NCBI GenBank assembly: GCA_015847255.1
Contig: JADLZK010005874.1
Coordinates: forward strand, 62,001-126,000
Direction of reading: 5' to 3'
Source of the DNA: Hyparrhenia diplandra
Taxonomy: Eukaryota; Streptophyta; Magnoliopsida; Poales; Poaceae
Length of the DNA: 64,000 nucleotides
The first letter of the stretch is position 1. Each line of letters starts with the position of its first letter. A program made the position numbers and the translations under genes. The notes under the pieces were generated by a model. The model ran no database searches, was not told the origin of the DNA, and was given only the letters and a program-made list of their open reading frames with translations. Shown here one piece after another: positions 58,205-64,000 of the stretch.

Positions 58205-58430
58205 TGTTTGTTCTATCTACTACACTTTATTTCAAATTATGGTTTGTTTAACCTTTTTGACCTCAAGTTAACCGATCGCCTTATTCTAGTATTTATGCAA
58301 ACGTTCTATAAAAATGACTTCAAATTTGAATATGTTTGCATATTTTTTTTGAATAAGATAAGTGGTAAAACTTGTGGTAAAAAAAATCAAATGAATTAAA
58401 ATTTGAAATGAAGGATGAGTAGTACTCCTA
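58205..58430. mobile_element. Stowaway-like MITE relic
   Basis: CACTTTATTTCAAATTATGG on the left and AATTTGAAATGAAGGATGAG on the right form imperfect inverted repeats. Related to 45884-46116. Confidence 0.5.
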
Positions 58431-60115
58431 CATGTGTAAGGGCTATCCACCCATCCACGCACGCATGACCCACACGTACATGCATAAAGCCATAACCAAT
58501 TCAAAACAACTGGAGAAATGTTGCGCGCACACACAAATACCTAATCTGAGACTGACTTTCGTCCATAGTAGTGCGGGCGAAATGGCGGAAGCCGCTTTCT
58601 CCTCTTCCAGTTCCTCCCCATCCAATCCCGACGCCGGCCCCCTGCCTCTCCCCGGTGTCCTCGCCGGTGGCAGGGCAGGTGGGCCAGGTTCCTCCGTTCC
58701 TCTACTTCCTCTAGTTCCCCCTTCCTCCTATGTAGTTAACCATTGGAATAAAGGCCTTAATGGACGTTTCTTCTTCTTCAACCTTCGACTATGAAGCCAT
58801 GGAGGCATCTCTTGGATGTAGAGGCGGATATGATTATCCATTTTCTAAAAAAAAAAAATGGAGGCATCTCAAGTCAGCGACGGCGAGGGAGGGCTCGGGC
58901 ACGTTTGCGCCCCTCTACGTGGGGGGGGGTTGTTCGTGCTGAACCGGCTGGAGGTGGTGGTGGAAGCGGAGGGCAGGCGGTTCGAGTGGTGCGCGGGTGG
59001 CCGTTGCCGCCCGGTCGCCTTTCGCCTGCTAGCGTAGGGTCTCATGCACATTGGCTTCATCACCATGGAGCTCATGGCATTGTTCGATGCAGTGCCTCGA
59101 ATCCTCCTCCACGACACCCTCCACTCAAGCCACCCCAACGGGCTCGCGGGTCTCCTTGAGCACCCAACACCGGCTAGAAATCGATGTCGCAGACCTCACC
59201 TCGTCAAGCCCTGCTATCGGAGCTATCAACCCGAGAATCCAGGTGCCAGTGCGGTTCGTCGCCCAAGCTAGAGCTCGTCTTCTGAGCTTTCGTTCTCGCA
59301 TACTGCACTGTGCTCTCCTACGCCGGTCACCATGCTCGCGAGATCCAGATCTCCATCGCCGTCTAGGAGATTGGAGAGATTTTTTCGTAGACACCATGTG
59401 TCATATGGTGGGTCCCAAAGCGGGCCCGCAGTTGAAACGTGTGATGCATGCAGTGCTCTGTGTTGTCCTCTCCTTCTGTGTGAAGAAAACACGTGTGTGG
59501 CTCGGGAACATCGGTGGCGATCCTCATCTGTAACCCGACACCTCCCTTTGGTCTTCTTTTTCTTTTTTTCTTTTTCTTTTTTCTTTTTTGTTTATTATGT
59601 CCTACTAGTTCTATTCAGATCACGCACGGCCAGAGGTCTTATTTTTAAATAGAAACACTCGGCACTTCTGTCTCCTCTTTACTGGCTGTGTGGTGCTTGC
59701 CCGGTAGCCCTTCGTCATGGAGCTTTTCTCTACAGATAGGAGTCCCCTCTCTTGGAGTTGGTGCGGCATCACTGCCTTCCCCTGGGATCCATGCTTGAGT
59801 CTCATCTTCAACCTCTGGCGACGATCTACAAAGCATCCTTCGGTCGCCGGTGTTCGACTACTCCACTGGCTCGCTTGACATTCCACCTGGGTGTACACGT
59901 CCTCGACGCCCCTACGACCCGCCGGCGGCGGCTTCGTCGTCTCCGACGCCAAGATCAGAGTCGTCTCCTTCCTCAGCGCGCTCCTATGCTTCATTGTAAT
60001 CTAGCCCTCTTTTGAGGTCCTCCTTGTAATACGGTTGCTGTGATAATATAATATATGTTTGTTTAAACACAAAAACACAAACACCTGATACTAGTACTAC
60101 TACTCTTCTACCTTC
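58431..60115 (+). other. Unassigned segment between the two tandem P units
   Basis: About 1.7 kb with no match elsewhere in the window. 58582-58790 has a short plus frame (MAEAAFSSSSSSPSNPDAGP). 59044-59270 and 59752-60000 have further short frames. A CT/TTTC-rich run lies at 59550-59590. The end at 60020-60070 (CTTGTAATACGGTTGC, AATATAATATATG) looks like a 3' terminus or retroposon tail. It could be a degraded retroelement or gene fragment; no domain was recognised. Confidence 0.35.
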
Positions 60116-61474
60116 ATTGCCGTAAAAAAATGATCTAGTGATCCTTAAAATTCTTGATGCCTTTCATGCAAGATCACATCAACGTACGTATATAACACGC
60201 TATAAAACACACTTTTGAGTTTTGAGATGCAAAAAAAAAAAAGTGAAAAAAAATGTTATAGTCTACATCCCTAGCTTTTATTAATCCAAATTGTAAGTTG
60301 TTTGGGCTTTTTTTCTGGATATACACATAGTTTTTGTTATGTATAGGATATGATAGAGAGAGCAAAAGCTATATAGCCAAAAAATGAATTATTTTTTCAT
60401 TTTCCCATGTTTTTCCTGTGAAATACACTAAGTTTTTTGTGACCATATTCCTATACAATCTCGCATTGAAAAACACGAAACTTGGTGGAAACTCAGCCAC
60501 ACTGACCAACCAGCCTGTTTTCGGTAAAACATACAGTACATTGGCCATGGGCCTGCAGACTCTCAGTATCCTGTCTTACCAAATGCGTGCATAAAGTGCG
60601 TCACTATATTCGGTGCACGTCACTGACCAGAATGATGACACGTCAAGCTAACTGGCTGTGGATCGATCTTTGTGGAATCATCAGCACTAAGCATACCAGG
60701 TCTGCACCGCCCGTTTATTTCCACGATAATTGCATGCATGAATATATTCAGCATTGATAAAAAACAATGATGTTTCATAGCAAATTCTTTTTCTTTTATT
60801 ATTTTCAAGAGTGAACCAACTCAATATATTCAGAATTTAGAAGCTAGCTGTTTCGCAGCAATTTCTTTTTCTCCTTTTACGAGATGAAGCTTAGTACGCA
60901 ATCACGATGATTAATTATTACACGATCGATCCGGAGATGAAGCTTGGAGATGATTCAACAAGCTAGTTTTGATTGCTATTCATCAGGTGGTACATATACA
61001 TTCAACCATACATATACAAGCAACCATGCGCATGCGTGGCAAGCACACATACATGTGAAAACTACACCAAGATATCTATTTTGTGAATATATGATTTCTT
61101 GGTTGCTGTGGAATGAAACTAATTTCATATTTTTTTTGGGTTGGGGCCGCTCAAAGCTTGTCCCTCCAAATTTAAGATTCAATAATAAGCAATATACTAT
61201 ATGCGCACATATATAGGCAAAAGAAGAGCAGATCAATGAGGCAAGATGCGTCATTATTAACTTGGTCAAGGGTAGTAAGATCAAATTTAGCTATTTTTTC
61301 CAGTAACAAAAACTAATAAAATCCATAGTAACACTGTCACACACCACAATCCAAACATCCATACAGATAATTAAGAAAGGTGAGATGTCGATAGGTGATC
61401 GATGTACCAAATTATTACTAGATGGATGCAAGCACATCCAGCTTGCATATGGATTCCAAGGTAGAAGAATATAG
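60116..61474 (-). other. P7 3' flank; no gene
   Basis: Matches 51340-51930 and 52900-54610. A segment present in P6 between about 53100 and 54150 is absent here: 60965-61080 jumps from the AGATGATTCAACA block to the CACCAAGA...ATTTCTTGG block. Confidence 0.5.
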
Positions 61475-61605
61475 CTAGCTGGCTCGATCGACTTCCTTAC
61501 CGCACCGACGGCACCGTCCCTCCTCCCCTCCACGGAGGATGAGCCCCAGGAAGCAGAGGAGGTCGCCAACCGCGACGACGAAGAAGCCCACGGCGTTGAG
61601 GCCGT

Positions 61606-62162
61606 TCAGAAGCTGAAAACTCCCGGGGCGACGAACATCATGACGTACAGGCCAGCCCACATGAAGTGGCCGGCGGCGGTGGCCACGAGCGCGGCATAAG
61701 CGAGGACAAGGCGGTGGCGTGGAAGCAGCAGCGCCAGCGCCCCGGCGGCCGCCTGGGACACGACGCACACGCACCACAGCACCATGCTCATGACGGCGAC
61801 GTCGACCGCGGCGCCCGTCATCTCCTCTGGCTCGGTGACGGGGCGCGGCAGCAGCCACGATGGCTAGACGCATGCACCAACAGGCCGCGCGTGAGATGGA
61901 CCGATTGTGTGTGCAGCTAGCTGTGGCTTAATTGTCAGTATCGTCGATGACTAACCGGGTCCGTGTGGGCCGTGTGGCTGATGCTGGTGACGATGAGGGC
62001 GTAGGCGAAGGTGATGGCGACGGCGCCGGCCTGGACGAGCGCCCACCCTATGACATCTCGCACACCGGGGAGGAACGCATGCTGCTGCTTCTTCATGTTC
62101 TTCTTCTCCACGGACACGGCGACGGCGAACAGGGGAAGCGGAGCAGCCTTCTTGGCAGCCAT
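61606..62162 (-). pseudogene. P7: P-family gene with a premature stop
   Basis: Exon 1 is 62162-61956 (69 codons, with an insertion giving ISHTAHTDP at its end), the intron 61955-61864 is GT...TAG, and exon 2 starts at 61863 (PSWLLPRPVTEPEEMTG). One base is missing next to the GTTTTCAGCTTCTG stretch, so TGA follows VFSF at 61606, and helix 4 is lost. The continuing frame still encodes GDLLCFLGLIL further on, and the TAG after GGEE is deleted. The product would be about 154 residues. Close to P3 and P6 in sequence. The missing base could be a consensus error. Confidence 0.75.
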
Positions 62163-62389
62163 GGGTCCCGTCCTGCGCGCTGATCGAGCAGATGAATCAA
62201 CATATATATGTATATACTACTTTGCAACAACTAGATAATTTCAGTCCAAGCAAGAATGAAAGAAGGCTACAAACTTGTCGATGCTTTAAATTCAGTAGCT
62301 TGAAATGAGGACGAGTAATTCAACATGCAGTAGATCTCAGTACGCAGACACAAAACCAAACCAAATTATACAGATGAGGTCTGCAAGTC

Positions 62390-62880
62390 CGGGATCCAAG
62401 ATAAACAAGTGGGAAGGCCAGGGCTCACCGTCGCCTAGCTTGTCGTGCTTCTTCTGCAGGAGATCGAGGGGACGATGGAGTGGAGGAGCTTGGTGCGTGA
62501 GAGGGGTTTTCCAGCGCCTAGGCTACAACAAAGCACAAAGACTTGATACCTCAGCGCTCGCTCATGGACTACTACTTGTAGTTGTAGGGAGTAGCCAAGC
62601 AACAGTCAACACACACCACCGCGCGTGGGGGTTGGGCCGCAACACACAGCAAAGGCGATGGATGGCGATAGATGTGAAATGTGTATATTACTGTAGATGT
62701 AAAACGTAAATATCAACAACTGTATCACCCGTGACACGTCCAATTTTATGCACACTTTCCATATCTATGAGAGACGGGGAACGACGAATTGAAAGTGCAT
62801 ATCATCCACGACGATGGCACCGTATGCTAGCTGTGCACCGGCCGTTTCATTTCCGGCACAGTAAACTTTTCATCGATTCA
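62390..62880 (-). promoter_or_regulatory. P7 upstream module
   Basis: GGTTGGGCCGCAACACACAGC near 62630 (one change from the GTTGGGGCCCAAC palindrome), TTACTGTAGATGTAAAACG near 62690, AATTGAAAGTGCATATC near 62787. The 5' UTR exon and donor are near 62428. Confidence 0.5.
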
Positions 62881-63169
62881 GGTATAGCCACATTATTACA
62901 GGCTACTGTGTCTATATATAGCCCAGGCCTAGGTAGATCTATATTCGCTAGCGGTGGGTGGACCGTGGATCATTGTCAGGTAGAGTCGGCCGTTTATTTC
63001 GATCATTTGCATGAATTCAACATTGATAATTTTTAATAAAATAAATTAAAATCGATTCAGATGTTTCGCAGCAATTTCGTTTCTTTTAGATAGTTCCAAG
63101 TGTGAACCAAATTAAACATTGATAAAACTAATTAATCAGCGGGTACACATGTGTCTATATGCAAGTATG

Positions 63170-63790
63170 TAAGGTACATGCATGCATGTGAGTGCATTGC
63201 CCAATATTTCTACATCAGAAACAAGCTGTGGTGCGTGCGGTTGGATCTTGGTGGACGGGGTCGGCTTGGAAAGCACAAGAGGCAGCTATATGGCTTGTGT
63301 TGGACCACGGCGGTTAATTAGCTCTGCTCGGCAGCGGGCTATGGTGCCAAGGTGTGGGACAGCGTGTCGCAACGACGACACTACACATAGTGACGTCGGT
63401 GTTTTCGTCGTGACTACTCTGGTTCAATTAATCTACGTGGTGATCGGCTTGTGGTGGTTCTGAGGTGGTCAAGCGTGTGTTTCTATGCTGAGCTTTGGCC
63501 TATATGGCTCTAGTTGATGTCTCATTCCGACCGTTCAGAGTTGTTTTCTTCTTCTCTTGAGTTTGAGTTTTTTTTTTTTTTTTGGAATCTCTTGAGTATG
63601 AGTCTGTCGTGTGTTCATGGCCCAACCTAAGCGTCCGTAGTTGTATGGTTTTTATGTTTTGCCCATTCTTGGTTTTATCTGTTTTAAATATAATCAGTAG
63701 CCCTTCTACCGGGTTTAGGGTTTAGGATCTAGAATGATTTATAATTTGAGACGAAGCAAAAGAGTAGCTCATGTTGAGGAATAATTCTTG
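63170..63790 (-). repeat. 0.6-kb block, copy 5
   Basis: From TAAGGTACATGCATGCATG (RY motif 63177-63188) to GATTTATAATTTGAGACGAAG. Contains a T-run of about 18 at 63570. Confidence 0.65.
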
Positions 63791-64000
63791 TAAAAATTCT
63801 TGGCCAATACTTAAAACTAGGAGCAAAACTTGCTTTTCAGTCTTATTTGGCCTTGCACTTGTACATCCTACTGGAAGCTACAACCGTTTGGCCATGAATC
63901 TTATCGACATAACAAATACTTACGGTGTTGAAGAAAACGACATCAAAGCTCATACGATTGGTGAGCATTTCTGTATATATAGGGTCCAGATTATGTACAC

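Larger units (their letters stand above)
48150..58290 (-). repeat. Right arm of the inverted duplication (contains P6)
   Basis: Reverse complement of 32346-40435. It starts ACTCTGCACGGCAAGGTCC (the partner of 40415-40432). Later insertions are the Stowaway with a solo LTR and Tourist MITE (48334-51316) and the 0.93-kb element (51949-52882). Spacer between arms: 40436-48149, containing P4 and P5. Confidence 0.8.
60116..64000 (-). repeat. Third copy of the P unit (contains P7), direct repeat of the P6 arm
   Basis: Follows the order of 51340-57260: 3' flank, gene, promoter module, 0.6-kb block, then GGGTCCAGATTATGTACAC at the window end (partner of 57202-57222). It lacks the MITEs and solo LTRs of the other arms. 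Confidence 0.75.

Overview
This is plant nuclear DNA, almost certainly from a grass (Poaceae, probably the PACMAD side). The evidence is Sirevirus-type Ty1/copia retrotransposons with Met-tRNA primer sites, Stowaway and Tourist MITEs with typical grass terminal repeats, an L1-type LINE tail, GC-rich intron-poor coding exons, and abundant CATGCATG and AGCTAGCT runs. No bacterial operons, rRNA, tRNA or CRISPR arrays are visible. The window is an accessory, repeat-rich segment in which a small gene family has been amplified, inverted and invaded by transposons.

Layout. 1-9267: a minus-strand, non-autonomous Sirevirus-like element (element A) with a long broken gag carrying two CCHC knuckles and no pol. 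Its downstream LTR is cut by the window start and rearranged by a 0.82-kb tandem duplication. Its other LTR ends inside exon 2 of a broken gene copy, P1 (minus, 9268-9796). 9.9-15.0 kb: promoter-like repeats, exon-2 relic P2 (plus, 11136-11382), a Stowaway MITE and a short poly(A) retroposon. 16083-17100 (minus): an unrelated multi-pass membrane protein gene with one extra base. 18115-30717: a degenerate full-length Copia/Sirevirus element (element B) on the plus strand, probably inserted into a LINE whose tail runs to about 32345.

The right half is a palindromic array of small two-exon genes for predicted four-helix membrane proteins. P3 (plus, 37137-37815) is frameshifted. P4 (plus, 41705-42359, 187 aa) and P5 (plus, 46876-47561, 196 aa) are intact. 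P6 (minus, 54661-55313, 180 aa) is intact. P7 (minus, 61606-62162) has a premature stop. The flanks of P3 (about 32.35-40.43 kb) and P6 (about 48.15-58.29 kb) form two arms of a large inverted duplication around P4 and P5. A third copy with P7 (about 60.12-64.0 kb) is a direct repeat of the P6 arm. Solo LTRs of the element A family lie in the 5' UTR intron of P3 (34965-37001) and inside a Stowaway MITE downstream of P6 (48406-50849). Both have perfect 5-bp target duplications, and empty sites are visible in the paralogous copies.

The P1-P7 family shares an exon structure, a VRDVI.W motif in helix 1, a QAAAGA..L.LPR motif after helix 2 and, in most copies, a VVDLLCFLGL.LRGGEE C-terminus. I do not recognise a function. 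Two kinds of upstream module recur in at least eleven places, more often than gene bodies, so several are orphan promoters. Similarities were judged by eye; no alignment or database search was run.
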